Part shown: positions 49,681-60,274 of the stretch, piece after piece
Position numbering within the stretch: position 1 is the first letter of the stretch
How the letters are laid out: the number at the start of each line of letters is the position of its first letter
Assembly: GCA_958295465.1 (NCBI GenBank)
Contig: OY282353.1
Coordinates: forward strand, 248,001-312,000
Origin: an uncultured Gammaproteobacteria bacterium
Lineage (GTDB): Bacteria > Pseudomonadota > Gammaproteobacteria > HK1
Reading direction: 5' to 3'
Length of the DNA stretch: 64,000 nucleotides
The notes under the pieces: model-generated
What the model saw: only the letters and a program-made list of their open reading frames with translations
Databases searched by the model: none
Told to the model about the DNA's origin: nothing
Translations under genes and position numbers: made by a program

Positions 49681-49802
49681 CGTCCTCTCCAACCCCGCCT
49701 GATCGCGATCGGCTTCCTTGCGAGGAACGACCTCATGCCTTTCCTGCCCCACTTCCTTCACACGTCCGGCGTCGCAGGTCTGCGCAAGCAGAGGAGCCCG
49801 CG

Positions 49803-50516
49803 ATGAACGCTGACGTCGCCGGCCTCCTTCGCCGCGAGGTCACCACCCTGGTGTTCGACCAGTACGGCACCATCGTCGACATGCAGGGCGGCCTCGCCGC
49901 GGCGGTCACCCCGTTCCTCGCCGGCAAGGGCTGGAGCGGTGACCCGCATCGCTTCGTCACCTGGTGGCGGCGCACGCACTTCGAGGACTCGATGATCGAC
50001 TCGCTCTGCGGCCGCGGCCACACCCCGTACCGGCAGATCGGGCATCGTGCGGTGGCGAACGTCATGCGCCGCGCCGGCATCGACTACACCCACGAGGAGG
50101 TGCGTTGGCTCGTCTCCCGGATCGAGCGGCTGAAGCCGTTCCCCGACGTGCTGGACGCGCTCGAACGACTGCACCGGCGATACCGCCTCGCGATCCTTTC
50201 GAACGGCGACCGCGACATGCTCGAAGCCGCGAAGCCGCATATCGGGTTCGAGTTCGATGCGGTGATCTCGGTGGAGGAGGCCGGCTGCTTCAAACCCCAC
50301 CACGCGACCTACGCCAAGGCCTGCGAACGGCTCGGCACCGGCCGTTCGAGCGTGCTCTTCGTCGCCAACCACGCGTTCGACTGCATCGGTGCGAAGGCGT
50401 ACGGAATGCGCGCCGCGTTCATTGATCGGCGCAAGCGTCCCTTCGGCGACTCGCCGCACCAGCCGGACATCATCGTGGAGGACTTCGCCGCGCTCGTGCA
50501 GTTGATGAGCGACTGA
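49803..50516 (+). CDS. Haloacid dehalogenase type II-like protein
   Basis: A 237-residue HAD protein. Motif I is LVFDQYGTIVDM with the single nucleophile Asp followed by QYGT as in L-2-haloacid dehalogenases (FDAYGT). Motif II is AILSNGDRDML, the motif III Lys lies in AGCFKPHHATYAKA, and motif IV is LFVANHAFDCIGAK, where Asn/His replace the acidic pair, again as in dehalogenases. It may hydrolyse 2-haloacids or a related substrate. It is divergent from the AOR operon. Confidence 0.88.
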   Translation: MNADVAGLLRREVTTLVFDQYGTIVDMQGGLAAAVTPFLAGKGWSGDPHRFVTWWRRTHFEDSMIDSLCGRGHTPYRQIGHRAVANVMRRAGIDYTHEEVRWLVSRIERLKPFPDVLDALERLHRRYRLAILSNGDRDMLEAAKPHIGFEFDAVISVEEAGCFKPHHATYAKACERLGTGRSSVLFVANHAFDCIGAKAYGMRAAFIDRRKRPFGDSPHQPDIIVEDFAALVQLMSD

Positions 50517-50596
50517 GCGTTCGGGACGTTTCGCGCGCCCGACGGTCGGCGCCGGAACCGGCGCCCCTGCGACGCCGCTCGAAACTTGCCGGGAGG

Positions 50597-52144
50597 TCAG
50601 GGCCTACTGAGCCGCAGCCTCCGCTCCCTCTCCAGTTCCTCGAGGCGCGCCTCGACCCGCGCGATCCGATAGAAATCCTGGCCCTTGCCCTGCTTCCGAT
50701 CCCGGCTCGCGAGGCGAAGCTGGTGGATCGCCTGTTCGAGCCGACCCGACAGGTAGTAGTGCTCGGCGAGATCGGCCCGGCTGTCGAGTGTTCGTCCGAG
50801 CTTCCCGTGCGCATCGGCCCGCAACCGGTACATCTCGGAATCGATCGCGTGCAACTGCCCATATTCGTCGATGAGCTTCAGGGTGCCCTGCGGCCGGCCG
50901 GCCTCGATGAGGGCGGCGGCATGGCCGCGTACCAGGCCCTTGTCGTCGGGATACAGGTCGAGCCCTTCCGAGTACAGTGCGAGCGCCTGCGACAGATCTC
51001 CGGCGCGAACCGCGTTGCCGGCAAGCTCGGCCCGGAACGTCATGTTGTCCGGGTGTGATTCGACCAGGCGTTCGAGCATCGCACGCGCGTCGTGCTCACG
51101 GCCGAGCCTGTCCATCGCGAGCGCCTGCCCGTAGGCGTTCGCGGCGGCGTTCTGGGTCTGGCCGGTGGCTCGCTCCTCGATGAGCCGATCGAGCACATGT
51201 TGCGGATCGCGCGCGATTCGCACCCTCAGCGCGACGCGGACGAGGTAGTACGACTCCGAGCTCCGGTGCTGCTTGTACGGAAGCCGGGCCGCGCGATCCC
51301 GCGCCTCCGCGATGCGGTTCGTGGTGACGGGGTGCGTGGAAAGGAACTCGGGGGGGCGTTGGGAATAGCGTGCGGCGTTCTGGAGCTTCTCGAAGACTCC
51401 CGCCATCTCCCCGGGGTCGAATCCGGCGTCGGCCAGCAAGCCGATCCCGATCCGGTCCGCTTCCATCTCGTTCTGGCGCGTGAAGTTGATCCGGCGTTGC
51501 GCGGTCGAGCCGATCACCGCGGCGGCCGTCGCCTGGCCGGCCTCCACGTCCTGGGCGCCGATGACGATGGCCGCGAGGATCCCCGCCAGCACCGGCAGGT
51601 TGGAGCGGCTGGCATGCTCGAACGTCCGGGCGATGTGGCGTTGGGTGACGTGCGCGATCTCGTGCGCAAGGACGGACGCGAGCTCGCTCTCGGAGCGTGT
51701 CGCCAGTACGAGTCCCGAGTTGATGCCGATGAAGCCGCCCGGCGCCGCGAAGGCGTTCAGCGATTCGTCCTCGACCACGAAGAACGTGAACCCGAAGTCA
51801 TGGCGATCGGATGACGCGACCAGCCGGTACCCGAGCGACTGCACGTACTGCTCGACCAGGGGGTCGCCGGCCAGGGTGAGCCTCGATCGGATTTCGCGCA
51901 TGAACGCCTCCCCGAGCACGCGCTCCTCGGCCGGCGAGAGCGTCTCCTCGGACGCGTCGCCGAAATCGGGGAGTTTCACCTGCGCGCTCGGTCCACCGGC
52001 CGGACCCACCATGCCGCCGATGATCGCCAGCAGCACGAGGCACGCTCGAAGCGCCGGAGGGCCGCGGCGTGCATGGCCGGCGGCGCATCGTTTCCCACGG
52101 GGATTCGACCGGCGCTCGTGCATTGTCATGATTTTCTCCGCCAT
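50597..52144 (-). CDS. bepA: BepA-type periplasmic M48 metalloprotease with TPR tail
   Basis: Outer-membrane protein quality control: BepA promotes LptD assembly and degrades stalled forms. The 515-residue protein has an N-terminal signal segment (LRACLVLLAIIGGMVG), zinc site HEIAHVTQRH (161-170), a downstream Glu ligand in RQNEMEADRIGIG, the plug-like PPEFLSTHPVTTNRIAEA, and about four TPR units from residue 290 to the end. The length fits BepA/YfgC. An alternative start is at residue 6 or 8. Confidence 0.9.
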   Translation of the reverse strand: MAEKIMTMHERRSNPRGKRCAAGHARRGPPALRACLVLLAIIGGMVGPAGGPSAQVKLPDFGDASEETLSPAEERVLGEAFMREIRSRLTLAGDPLVEQYVQSLGYRLVASSDRHDFGFTFFVVEDESLNAFAAPGGFIGINSGLVLATRSESELASVLAHEIAHVTQRHIARTFEHASRSNLPVLAGILAAIVIGAQDVEAGQATAAAVIGSTAQRRINFTRQNEMEADRIGIGLLADAGFDPGEMAGVFEKLQNAARYSQRPPEFLSTHPVTTNRIAEARDRAARLPYKQHRSSESYYLVRVALRVRIARDPQHVLDRLIEERATGQTQNAAANAYGQALAMDRLGREHDARAMLERLVESHPDNMTFRAELAGNAVRAGDLSQALALYSEGLDLYPDDKGLVRGHAAALIEAGRPQGTLKLIDEYGQLHAIDSEMYRLRADAHGKLGRTLDSRADLAEHYYLSGRLEQAIHQLRLASRDRKQGKGQDFYRIARVEARLEELERERRLRLSRP

Positions 52145-52262
52145 CCGGATACACCGTATACGGTTGACCGCTCCGGGCGTGCCGGGTTCAGCCCCGTCCC
52201 GAGCCGGCCTCGCGGATGAATCGTGGCATGATCGGGGCGTCGCGTGCGAGAGGGAAGGACGG

Positions 52263-53525
52263 ATGCCGAAGAATGCTTTCTATGCCCAGTCGGGCGGCGT
52301 GACCGCGGTCATCAACGCCACCGCGGCCGGGGTGATCGAGACCGCGCGGATGCACCCGGACCGGATCGGCAGGGTGTTCGCGGGCCGCAACGGCATCATC
52401 GGAGCGTTGACCGAGGACCTCATCGACACGAGCCGGGAGAGCACGGCATCGATCGCCGCCCTCAAGCATACTCCCTCGGGCGCGTTCGGTTCCTGCCGCT
52501 ACAAGTTGAAGGGGTTCGACGAGAACCGTGCCGAGTACGAACGGCTCATCGACGTCTTTCGCGCCCACGACGTCGGCTACTTCTTCTACAACGGCGGCGG
52601 AGATTCGTCGGACACCGCGTTCAAGGTGTCCCAGCTCGGGGAGACCCTCGGCTACCCGGTCATTGCGGTCGGGATTCCGAAGACGGTCGACAACGACCTG
52701 CCGATCACCGACAACTGCCCCGGATTCGGCTCGGTCGCGAAGTACGTCGCGGTCTCCATCCGCGAGGCGTCGTTCGACGTGGCGTCGATGGCCCTCACGT
52801 CCACCAAGGTCTTCATCCTGGAGGTGATGGGCCGCCACGCCGGGTGGATCGCGGCGGCCGGCGGTCTGGCTGCGGATCGCGAGGGCGGCCCGCCGCAAGT
52901 CATCCTGTTCCCGGAGATCCCGTTCGACGAGGATGCGTTCATCGAGAAGGTGCGGGCGTCGGTGGAGAAGGACGGCTTCTGCTCGGTCGTCGTCTCCGAG
53001 GGGGTACGCAGCCGGGAAGGGCGCTTCCTCTCCGAGGCCGGCGCCAGCGATGCGTTCGGTCATGCGCAGCTCGGGGGGGTCGCGCCGGTGATCGCGAACC
53101 TGGTCAGGGAGAGGCTCGGGTACAAGTACCACTGGGCGGTGGCGGACTATCTTCAGCGCGCTGCGCGCCACATCGCGTCGCAGACCGATCTCGACCAGGC
53201 GTATGCCCTTGGCAGGGCGGCGGTGGAGATCGCGCTCGCGGGCAGGAACGGCGTCATGCCGGTGCTGGTGCGCACCAGCGACGAGCCCTATGCGTGGGAG
53301 GTCGGCGAGGCGTCGCTGTCCGAGGTCGCGAACGTGGAGAAGAAGGTCCCGCGCGAATACGTCACCGAGGACGGATTCGGGATCACCGAGGCCTGCCGGC
53401 GCTACCTCGCGCCGCTCATCCAGGGAGAAGCGTATCCCCCATACCGCGACGGACTCCCCGACTACGTCGTCCTCGACAACGCCCCGGTCCCGAAGAAGCT
53501 CGGCACGCCGTTCCAGTTGAAATAG
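52263..53525 (+). CDS. pfp: Pyrophosphate-dependent 6-phosphofructokinase
   Basis: Reversibly phosphorylates fructose 6-phosphate using PPi. The 420-residue protein starts NAFYAQSGGVTAVINA, with the PPi-type phosphate loop FFYNGGGDSSDTAF (residues 107-120; Asp in the place where ATP-PFKs have Gly) and the catalytic IPKTVDNDLPITD (138-150, the Lys being a PPi-type marker). VMGRHAGWIAA forms part of the sugar site. The gene converges with the membrane pyrophosphatase gene, suggesting that PPi is an energy currency in this cell. Confidence 0.92.
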   Translation: MPKNAFYAQSGGVTAVINATAAGVIETARMHPDRIGRVFAGRNGIIGALTEDLIDTSRESTASIAALKHTPSGAFGSCRYKLKGFDENRAEYERLIDVFRAHDVGYFFYNGGGDSSDTAFKVSQLGETLGYPVIAVGIPKTVDNDLPITDNCPGFGSVAKYVAVSIREASFDVASMALTSTKVFILEVMGRHAGWIAAAGGLAADREGGPPQVILFPEIPFDEDAFIEKVRASVEKDGFCSVVVSEGVRSREGRFLSEAGASDAFGHAQLGGVAPVIANLVRERLGYKYHWAVADYLQRAARHIASQTDLDQAYALGRAAVEIALAGRNGVMPVLVRTSDEPYAWEVGEASLSEVANVEKKVPREYVTEDGFGITEACRRYLAPLIQGEAYPPYRDGLPDYVVLDNAPVPKKLGTPFQLK

Positions 53526-53859
53526 CCCGGCGGGCGCCGCAGAGCGCGGAGCCGGGGCCGCGAAGACACGTCCCCCGGCTCTTGGCGCCTGATCATGCAT
53601 CGACGGAACCAATTGCCTGCCCCTGACCCGATGGAGCCGGAGCCAAGGGTGAACATGGGGAGATCGGCGCCTTTCTCGGGAACACCGGCTCCCCTGGGAG
53701 CGACGTGTCCCGGGAGGACACGGGCGTCCCGCCCGCTTTGCATGAAGTTGGCGGGCCTCCGATCCGTTTGCCGGCGAAGCGTCTGCGCCTGCAAGACGGC
53801 CACTCTCAAGGGAGCCGGCGTTCGGCGGCAGACGGGACGAACCCACTCCGGCCGGCGCC
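53526..53859. other. Intergenic region between convergent pfp and hppA
   Basis: No gene is recognised in these 334 bp. The sequence contains a GGACACGGGCGTCCCGCCCG block near 53715-53740 with self-complementary GGGCG/CGCCC pieces. It could form a stem, of the kind often seen in interspersed repeats or at convergent gene ends. No T-run typical of a rho-independent terminator was found. Confidence 0.4.
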
Positions 53860-55869
53860 TCAGCTCAGCAGCGGCGCGATCACCAGGCTCACGATGGCCA
53901 TCACGTTGATCAGGATGTTCATCGAGGGGCCGGAGGTATCCTTGAACGGATCGCCGACGGTGTCGCCCACCACCGTCGCGTGATGCGTCTCCGAGCCCTT
54001 GCCCCCGTGGTGCCCTTTCTCGACGTATTTCTTGGCGTTGTCCCATGCCCCGCCGGCGTTGGCCATGGTGAGCGCGAGCAGCACGCAGCCGAGCAGCGCG
54101 CCCCCGAGCATCCCGCCCAGGGCCTCGGCGCTGATGCCCATGCCGACCACCCACGGCGCGGCCACCGCGATCACGCCGGGGAGGATCATCTTGCGTAGCG
54201 CCGCTCCGGTGGCGATGTCGACGCAGCGCTCGGTGTCGGGCTCCGCCTTGCCCTCCAGCAGGCCGGGGATCTCACGGAACTGCCTGCGGATCTCGTTGAT
54301 CATCTCGAACGCCGCCTTCCCGACCGCGTCCATCGTCAACGCCCCGAGGTAGAACGGGATCACCCCGCCGATGAAGATGCCGATGAGTACGTGCGGGTTG
54401 TTGAGCTCCAGCCGGAAGCCGGGATTGCCGGCGGTCACGGTCTCGATGAACGCAGTGATGATGGCAAGCGCGGCCAGGGCGGCGGCGCCGATCGCGAAGC
54501 CCTTGCCGATCGCGGCGGTGGTGTTGCCGAGCTCGTCGAGCGAGTCGGTGATCGCACGGGTCTCCTTGCCGAGGCTGCCCATCTCCGCGATGCCCCCGGC
54601 GTTGTCCGCCACCGGGCCGTAGGCGTCGATCGCCATCGTGATCCCGACCGTCGCGAGCATGCCGACCGCGGCCACGCCGACACCGTAGAGACCCACGAGC
54701 TCGCTCGAGACCGCGATGATCGCGCAGATGGTCAGCAGGGGGATCGCGACCGAACGCATGCCGACCGAGAGGCCCGAGATGATGACGGTCGCCGGGCCGG
54801 TCTCGCCCGCCTGCGCGATTTCGCGCACCGGGCGGCCGGAGGTGAAGTACTCGGTCACCAGCCCGATGACGATGCCGCCGATCGCGCCCGCGACCACCGC
54901 CCACCAGACCCGCCAATCGACGCCGATCATCTCGGTGATGACGTAGAACGACAGGAGGATGAACAGGACGGTGGCCCCGATGGTCCCCATGCGCAACGCC
55001 ACTTCCGGCTTGTTGCCGGAGAAGTGGCGCACGACCATGATGCCGGCGATGGAGCACAGCAACCCGAGGGAGGCGAGCCCGAGCGGCAGGAACATCAGGG
55101 ACTCCCGGGCGCCGAGGCTGCCGATGACGTCGAGCGACATGGTGGAGGCCATGGCGATGGTGGCGATCATCGCGCCGCAGTACGACTCGAAGATGTCCGA
55201 GCCCATGCCCGCCACGTCGCCCACGTTGTCGCCGACGTTGTCCGCGATCACGCCGGGGTTGCGCGGATCGTCTTCGGGGATGCCCGCTTCAATCTTGCCG
55301 ACGAGATCCGCCCCGATGTCCGCGCTCTTGGTGTAGATGCCGCCGCCGACGCGAGAGAACAGCGCGACGCTGGATGCGCCCATCCCGAAGCCGTGGATGG
55401 TGTGCGCGGTTTCCGGATCCCCGCCGAAGATCAGGTACAGGATGCCGAGACCGAGCAGGCCGAGGGAAGCGACGGCAAGGCCCATGATCGATCCGCCGAA
55501 GAACGCCACGGTGAGTGCGTCGGCGGCGCCGCGGGTATGCGCGGCGGTGGTGGTGCGCACGTTCGCGCGGGTCGCGGTGCTCATGCCGATGTAGCCGGCG
55601 CCGGCCGAGCAGAGCGCGCCGACGAGGAACGCGAACGCGGTGCCGGTGCCGAGCGTGGCCCACAACAGGACGATGAGCACCACGCAGAACAGCGCGAGCA
55701 TCTTGTACTCGCGCCGCATGAACACCATGGCCCCGCGATGGATCGCTTCGGCGATCTCGACGACCCCGGCTTCCCCGGCAGGGTATTTTTTGACTTGATG
55801 GTAGATGAACCAGGCGGCAGCAAGGCCGATGATGCCGAACACGGTCGGTACGAGAGCGTTACCGCTCAT
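53860..55869 (-). CDS. hppA: Membrane-bound ion-pumping pyrophosphatase
   Basis: Hydrolyses PPi and pumps H+ or Na+ across the inner membrane. The 669-residue protein has about 16 membrane helices. PPi-binding signatures are [18 protein letters not shown] (173-190), [18 protein letters not shown] (208-225) and, near the C-terminus, [36 protein letters not shown] has Ala where K+-independent enzymes have Lys, predicting a K+-dependent type; the ion pumped is not settled. The start at 55869 follows GGAGGAT; the longer frame adds 27 unlikely residues. Confidence 0.94.
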   Translation of the reverse strand: MSGNALVPTVFGIIGLAAAWFIYHQVKKYPAGEAGVVEIAEAIHRGAMVFMRREYKMLALFCVVLIVLLWATLGTGTAFAFLVGALCSAGAGYIGMSTATRANVRTTTAAHTRGAADALTVAFFGGSIMGLAVASLGLLGLGILYLIFGGDPETAHTIHGFGMGASSVALFSRVGGGIYTKSADIGADLVGKIEAGIPEDDPRNPGVIADNVGDNVGDVAGMGSDIFESYCGAMIATIAMASTMSLDVIGSLGARESLMFLPLGLASLGLLCSIAGIMVVRHFSGNKPEVALRMGTIGATVLFILLSFYVITEMIGVDWRVWWAVVAGAIGGIVIGLVTEYFTSGRPVREIAQAGETGPATVIISGLSVGMRSVAIPLLTICAIIAVSSELVGLYGVGVAAVGMLATVGITMAIDAYGPVADNAGGIAEMGSLGKETRAITDSLDELGNTTAAIGKGFAIGAAALAALAIITAFIETVTAGNPGFRLELNNPHVLIGIFIGGVIPFYLGALTMDAVGKAAFEMINEIRRQFREIPGLLEGKAEPDTERCVDIATGAALRKMILPGVIAVAAPWVVGMGISAEALGGMLGGALLGCVLLALTMANAGGAWDNAKKYVEKGHHGGKGSETHHATVVGDTVGDPFKDTSGPSMNILINVMAIVSLVIAPLLS

Positions 55870-55982
55870 GGGATCCTCCCTGGAAATCGAGCCCGGGAAT
55901 CGAGAGGCGGCGATGGGGTCTTCGCGCCCGCGGGCCGCCGCCGCGTTCACGACTTGTTCATGAAGGGTGCCGAAGTCTAGCG

Positions 55983-57275
55983 ATGGTCATGCCATGTCTC
56001 AATGCCGGGCGGCCCGGTTCCTGGTACGCGGCCACTGCGCCGGCGGGCGAACGCCACCCCGTGCTCGCAGGCCGCGAGCGGGCCGACGTCTGCATCGTCG
56101 GCGCCGGGTTCACCGGGGTCTCCGCCGCCCTGCACCTCGCGGAGCGGGGGTATTCGGTCGTCGTGCTGGAGGCGGCCCGGGTCGGATGGGGAGCAAGCGG
56201 ACGCAACGGCGGGCAGGTCGGCAGCGGCATGCGCGAGTCGATGGGTGCGCTCGAACGATCGCTCGGCCCGGAGCACGCCGGCGCGCTCTGGGTGCTGTGC
56301 GAGGAGGCGAAGGAGATCATCGCCGAGCGCATCGCCCGCCACCGCATTCGATGCGACTGGAGGGCGGGCAACCTCCTCGCGTCCACGCGCGAGCGCTACA
56401 TGGGGTGGATCGAGCGCGAGGCGGAGTTCTGCCACCGGCGCCTCGGCTATCGCGGATACCGGATGCTGTCCCGCGCGGAGATGCGCGACGAGGTCGCGAG
56501 CACCTGCTACGTGGGAGGGCGGATGGACGAGGGCGGCGGGCACCTGCACCCCCTGCGCTTCGTGCTCGGGATGGCGGAGGCCGCGGTACGGGCCGGCGCC
56601 CGGATCTTCGAAGGCTCCCGGGTCGAGCGGCTCCGGTGGGGGAGCCCGGCGCGGGTGTCCACCGCCCACGGCGCCGTCGATGCAGGGTACGTCGTCCTCG
56701 CCGGCAACGCCTATCTCGGCCGCCTGGAGCCGAGGATCGAGTCGAGGATCATGCCGATCGTCAACCACGTGCTCGCGACCGAGCCCCTCGGGGAACACCG
56801 CGCCCGCTCCCTCATCCGCAGCGGCGCCTGCGTGCATTCGACCAGGTTCGTGGTCGACTACTATCGCTGCACGGCCGATCACCGACTCCTGTTCGGCGGC
56901 GGCGAGACCTACTCCGATCGGCCGCTGGAGGATCCGGGGGCATTCGTGCGCCGGTACATGCTGCGGGTCTTCCCCCAGCTCGCGGACGTCCGGATCGACT
57001 ACGCCTGGAGCGGCCGGCTCGCGATCACCATGAGCCGGCTGCCGCACGTCGGGCGGCTCGCCCCGAACGGTTTTTTCGCCCAGGGATTCTCGGGCCATGG
57101 CGTGGCCCTCACCCAGATCGCCGGGAAGCTCATCGCGGAGGCGGTGGCGGGAACCGCGGAGCGCTTCGACGTGCTGGCGGGGCTGGGGCACCGGGCGTTT
57201 CCGGGCGGCAGGCGGCTGCGCCATCCGCTGCTCGTCCTCGGCATGCTCTATTACGCGCTCCGCGACAAGCTTTGA
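55983..57275 (+). CDS. FAD-dependent DAO-family oxidoreductase (PuuB/OrdL-like)
   Basis: A 430-residue flavoprotein of the D-amino acid oxidase superfamily: [13 protein letters not shown] site [20 protein letters not shown] (residues 35-54), [18 protein letters not shown] (the flavin-proximal GRNGG typical of gamma-glutamylputrescine oxidase-like proteins), [20 protein letters not shown], and C-terminal [19 protein letters not shown]. It likely oxidises an amine or amino acid with O2 as acceptor; the substrate is unknown. Starts at 55983 and 55989 are equally plausible. Confidence 0.88.
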   Translation: MVMPCLNAGRPGSWYAATAPAGERHPVLAGRERADVCIVGAGFTGVSAALHLAERGYSVVVLEAARVGWGASGRNGGQVGSGMRESMGALERSLGPEHAGALWVLCEEAKEIIAERIARHRIRCDWRAGNLLASTRERYMGWIEREAEFCHRRLGYRGYRMLSRAEMRDEVASTCYVGGRMDEGGGHLHPLRFVLGMAEAAVRAGARIFEGSRVERLRWGSPARVSTAHGAVDAGYVVLAGNAYLGRLEPRIESRIMPIVNHVLATEPLGEHRARSLIRSGACVHSTRFVVDYYRCTADHRLLFGGGETYSDRPLEDPGAFVRRYMLRVFPQLADVRIDYAWSGRLAITMSRLPHVGRLAPNGFFAQGFSGHGVALTQIAGKLIAEAVAGTAERFDVLAGLGHRAFPGGRRLRHPLLVLGMLYYALRDKL

Positions 57276-57318
57276 AACGCTTGCGCCTCGTCACGTTGCC
57301 GTCCGATACGGAAGTGCG

Positions 57319-58353
57319 TCATGAGGAATCGCACGGCACGAGTTGTTGAAACTCCCTCGCGATCCGACCGACGTCGAGGTCCCTGACGATCAGGACGAGA
57401 CGTGAACGGCGCTCCGGGTCGGGCCAGGCGGACAGCCGATCCAGGGGATGGAAGACGTGCTGGACACCGTGCACGACGACCGGCCGCGTCTCGCCCACCA
57501 CGTCGAGTATTCCCTTCAGGCGCAGGACGCGGTCGCCGTTCTCTTCGAGAAGCTTCTCGACCCAGCGTACGAACGGGTAGATCTCGATCGGCGCCTCCGC
57601 GCTCAGGCTCAAGGCGCGAATGCCGTCGTCGTGGCCGCCCGCATGGTGGTGGTGGGGGCGGTGCGCGATCCCGGCCTCTCCCAGCCAGCGGTTCACGTCC
57701 GGAGGCCGGCCGCTGTTCGGGGAATACGGACCCGAATCGAACAGAGCGTCCGGCTCGACGCCGCCGTGGCATACCTCCAGGATCGGCGCTCCGGGGTTGA
57801 TGGCCCGAAGCCGCTCGTGCAAGGCGTCGAGCTCCTGCCGTCGCGCGATGTCGGCCTTGGTGATCAGGAGCCGGTCGGCGACCGCGGCCTGCTTGACCGA
57901 TTCGGGGTACGCGGAAAGCTGCCGGTGGCCGTTGACCGCATCCACGGTGGTGACGATGCCGTCGACGACCCAGGGCGCGGGCTCCGGGTCTCCGGCCAGC
58001 AGCGTATGCAGGATGGGAGCCGGGTCGGCAAGTCCCGTGGTTTCGATCACGATTCGCCGGAACTCCGGCACCTGCCCGCCGGCGCGCCGCTCGAACAGCG
58101 AGCGAAGGCTGGCCACCATGTCTTCACGGATGGTGCAGCACAGGCAGCCCGCGGCGAGGAGGAGGACGTCGTCGTCGAGCGCCTCGAACAGCAGATGGTC
58201 GATCCCGATCTCGCCGAACTCGTTGACGAGCACCGCGGTCTCGGCCATCCGGGGGTGCTTGAGCAACGCATTGAGGAGCGTCGTCTTGCCGCTGCCGAGA
58301 AACCCGGTGACCACCGCCACCGGGGTCTTCGATGCCGCGGCGGCGTGGCTCAT
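57319..58353 (-). CDS. CobW/COG0523-family GTPase (metal chaperone)
   Basis: A 344-residue G3E GTPase: Walker A VVTGFLGSGKTTLLNAL (17-24), the metal-binding CxCC motif in LAAGCLCCTIREDM, Walker B ETTGLADPAPIL, and the guanine-specificity LLITKADI. A His-rich loop (AHRPHHHHAGGHDDG) near residue 240 is typical of zinc or cobalt handling members. The C-terminal CobW domain includes EIYPFVRWVEKLLEENGDRV. Its ATG overlaps the esterase stop (ATGA). The client metal enzyme could be the neighbouring amidohydrolase or one outside the window. Confidence 0.9.
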   Translation of the reverse strand: MSHAAAASKTPVAVVTGFLGSGKTTLLNALLKHPRMAETAVLVNEFGEIGIDHLLFEALDDDVLLLAAGCLCCTIREDMVASLRSLFERRAGGQVPEFRRIVIETTGLADPAPILHTLLAGDPEPAPWVVDGIVTTVDAVNGHRQLSAYPESVKQAAVADRLLITKADIARRQELDALHERLRAINPGAPILEVCHGGVEPDALFDSGPYSPNSGRPPDVNRWLGEAGIAHRPHHHHAGGHDDGIRALSLSAEAPIEIYPFVRWVEKLLEENGDRVLRLKGILDVVGETRPVVVHGVQHVFHPLDRLSAWPDPERRSRLVLIVRDLDVGRIAREFQQLVPCDSS

Positions 58354-59297
58354 TCGACGAGCCTGGCACGCAGGAACCCGCAAGGACGGGCGAACTCGGC
58401 CGCGGCCTCCGCTCCCGAGAACCGCGCGCGCAGGAATCCGTGGATCATGCGCCGCGCGCAACGCGACACGACCTCGTTGCCCGCGGCGGCGAGCCGCCCG
58501 GCGTACTGGACGGCGTCGTCGGCGAGGGGGTCGATCTCCGCGTAGTGGACGTGGGCGGGCGGGAGGTCGGAGAGGTCCTCGGCTTTCAGCGGCGCCGCAC
58601 GGGGGTCGCCGGTCGGCCGCCGGTTCCCGAGGTAATGGTTCCAGCCCGCGTCCATGTTGGCAGTGCGAAGCCCCGGTGACTCCGCGTAGCGCCGGTAGGA
58701 GTCCGACGTCAGCTCGTCGGTGAGGCAGGGGTAGTTGAGGGCCTGTGCCACGATGCGGGGTCCGCCCCGGTTGCGCGCCATGAGGCAGGTCGCCGCGGCC
58801 AGGTTGCCGCCGGCACTGTCTCCCCACAGCGCGAGCCGGCCGCCTTGCACCCCGAACGTCCCACCCCGTTCGGCGAGATACTTCGTGACCGCGTAGCAGT
58901 CCTCCGGCGCAGCGGGAAACGGATGTCGCGGAGCGAGCCGGTAGTCGACGCTCACCACCACCACGCCGGACTCCTCGGCGACGCCCCAGGCGACGGTGTC
59001 GCCGCTGTCGAGGCTTCCCTTGACGAACGCCCCGCCGTGCAGATACACGACGCAAGGACCGGGCGTCTCCGCGCGCTCCGGACGGTAGATACGTATCGGG
59101 ATCTCGCCTCCCTGCGGCCCCGGGCGTGGAACGGCGGTGTCCCGCACCACCATTCCACCGGGGCGGTCCCGCGCCAGTCGCGCCCCGTACCCGTTCCAGG
59201 CCGCGCGCATCTCCTCCGGGTCGCTCGTCTGCACGACCGCCCGCTTGGCCGCGATCAGTTCGTCCATGTCGGGGTGGATGTCGAACGTCTCCGTCAT
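58350..59297 (-). CDS. Hormone-sensitive-lipase-type alpha/beta hydrolase
   Basis: A 315-residue esterase: oxyanion-hole VVYLHGGAFVKGS (HGGAF 87-91), nucleophile ALWGDSAGGNLAAA (Ser161), Asp in HVHYAEIDPLADDA and His in RMIHGFL complete the triad. It probably hydrolyses short carboxylic esters or N-formyl/arylformamide-like substrates. It is co-directional with, and 119 bp after, the amidohydrolase gene, and its stop overlaps the CobW start, so the three look like one transcription unit. Confidence 0.9.
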   Translation of the reverse strand: MTETFDIHPDMDELIAAKRAVVQTSDPEEMRAAWNGYGARLARDRPGGMVVRDTAVPRPGPQGGEIPIRIYRPERAETPGPCVVYLHGGAFVKGSLDSGDTVAWGVAEESGVVVVSVDYRLAPRHPFPAAPEDCYAVTKYLAERGGTFGVQGGRLALWGDSAGGNLAAATCLMARNRGGPRIVAQALNYPCLTDELTSDSYRRYAESPGLRTANMDAGWNHYLGNRRPTGDPRAAPLKAEDLSDLPPAHVHYAEIDPLADDAVQYAGRLAAAGNEVVSRCARRMIHGFLRARFSGAEAAAEFARPCGFLRARLVE

Positions 59298-59416
59298 CGC
59301 GTTCCTCACGCCGGCTCCGGTGCAATGGCCCGCCTTGCCGGCGGGAGGTCCGGCGAGGCCGGGGGTCGAAAATCGCGAATCCCGGCGGTCTGCCCGGTCA
59401 TCCGCGGACCGCGGCC

Positions 59417-60274
59417 TCATGCGTTCGCCGGCGCCGGCTCGATGCCGAGCATCGACAGCGGGCGCTCGTGCATGATGGCCTCGATGGTCTCCTCGGGGAT
59501 GCGCGGCATGGTGACGCCTGCCCCCCAGTCGTTGATGCGGCGAAACTCCGCGATCGCCTGCGCGGGCGTGCGCACCGGGAAATCGGAGCCGAACAGCAGC
59601 CGGTCCGCGACCTTGTACTCGATGGCGATCATCACCCCGTGGTAGAGCTGCCAGGGGCGGTGGGTGCGGGCCGAGATGTCGGCGTACACGTTCTCGTTCT
59701 TGCGCATCAGGATCGCGGTCTGCTCCATGTAGGGCTGGCCGAAGTGGGCGACGACCAGCTTGAGGTCCGGGAAGGCCATGGCCACCTTGTCGAGCAGGCA
59801 GGGGTCCGCCCATTCGAGGCTGCCGGTGTAGGCGCCGCCGCAGTGGAACATCACCGGCGTGCGATGGGCGTCGGCGATCTCGTAGAGCGGCCAGCACGCC
59901 GCGGAGCGCGGGTCGATGCTCTGGTACGTGGGCGAGATCTTGAGCCCGCGAAGGCCATGGGTGGTGACCGCGCGCTCGAACTCGTCCGCCGCCCCGGGGT
60001 CGTTCGGATCCACGCTGGCGAAGCCGACCGCGCGGCCCGGATACTCGGCGACCCGCTCGGCGATGAAGTCGTGCGGGGTGTGGACGTCCGGCCGGCGTGG
60101 AAGGGAGATGATGACGAACCGGTCCAGGCCGGCCTCGTCGACGGCGGCCCTGAGCCGTTCGGGCTCGGCCTGGCCGTCACCGGCCACGTTTCTCCGTTGC
60201 TGGAGTGCGACGTCCTCCGGGCTGCGGTGGTCCGGGAGCCAGCAGTGGACGTGCCAGTCGATGAGTCGTTTCAT
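59417..60274 (-). CDS. Amidohydrolase 2 family protein
   Basis: A 285-residue TIM-barrel metal hydrolase or decarboxylase: LIDWHVHCWLPDH (His-x-His), GLRGLKISPTYQSIDPRS, PVMFHCGGAYTG (strand 5 His), LKLVVAHFGQPYMEQT (strand 6 His), and LLFGSDFPVRTPAQ (terminal Asp). This is the COG2159 group that includes decarboxylases and lactonases such as those of aromatic catabolism. It heads the gene cluster with the esterase and the CobW GTPase. No strong ribosome site was seen; the start matches family alignment. Confidence 0.88.
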   Translation of the reverse strand: MKRLIDWHVHCWLPDHRSPEDVALQQRRNVAGDGQAEPERLRAAVDEAGLDRFVIISLPRRPDVHTPHDFIAERVAEYPGRAVGFASVDPNDPGAADEFERAVTTHGLRGLKISPTYQSIDPRSAACWPLYEIADAHRTPVMFHCGGAYTGSLEWADPCLLDKVAMAFPDLKLVVAHFGQPYMEQTAILMRKNENVYADISARTHRPWQLYHGVMIAIEYKVADRLLFGSDFPVRTPAQAIAEFRRINDWGAGVTMPRIPEETIEAIMHERPLSMLGIEPAPANA

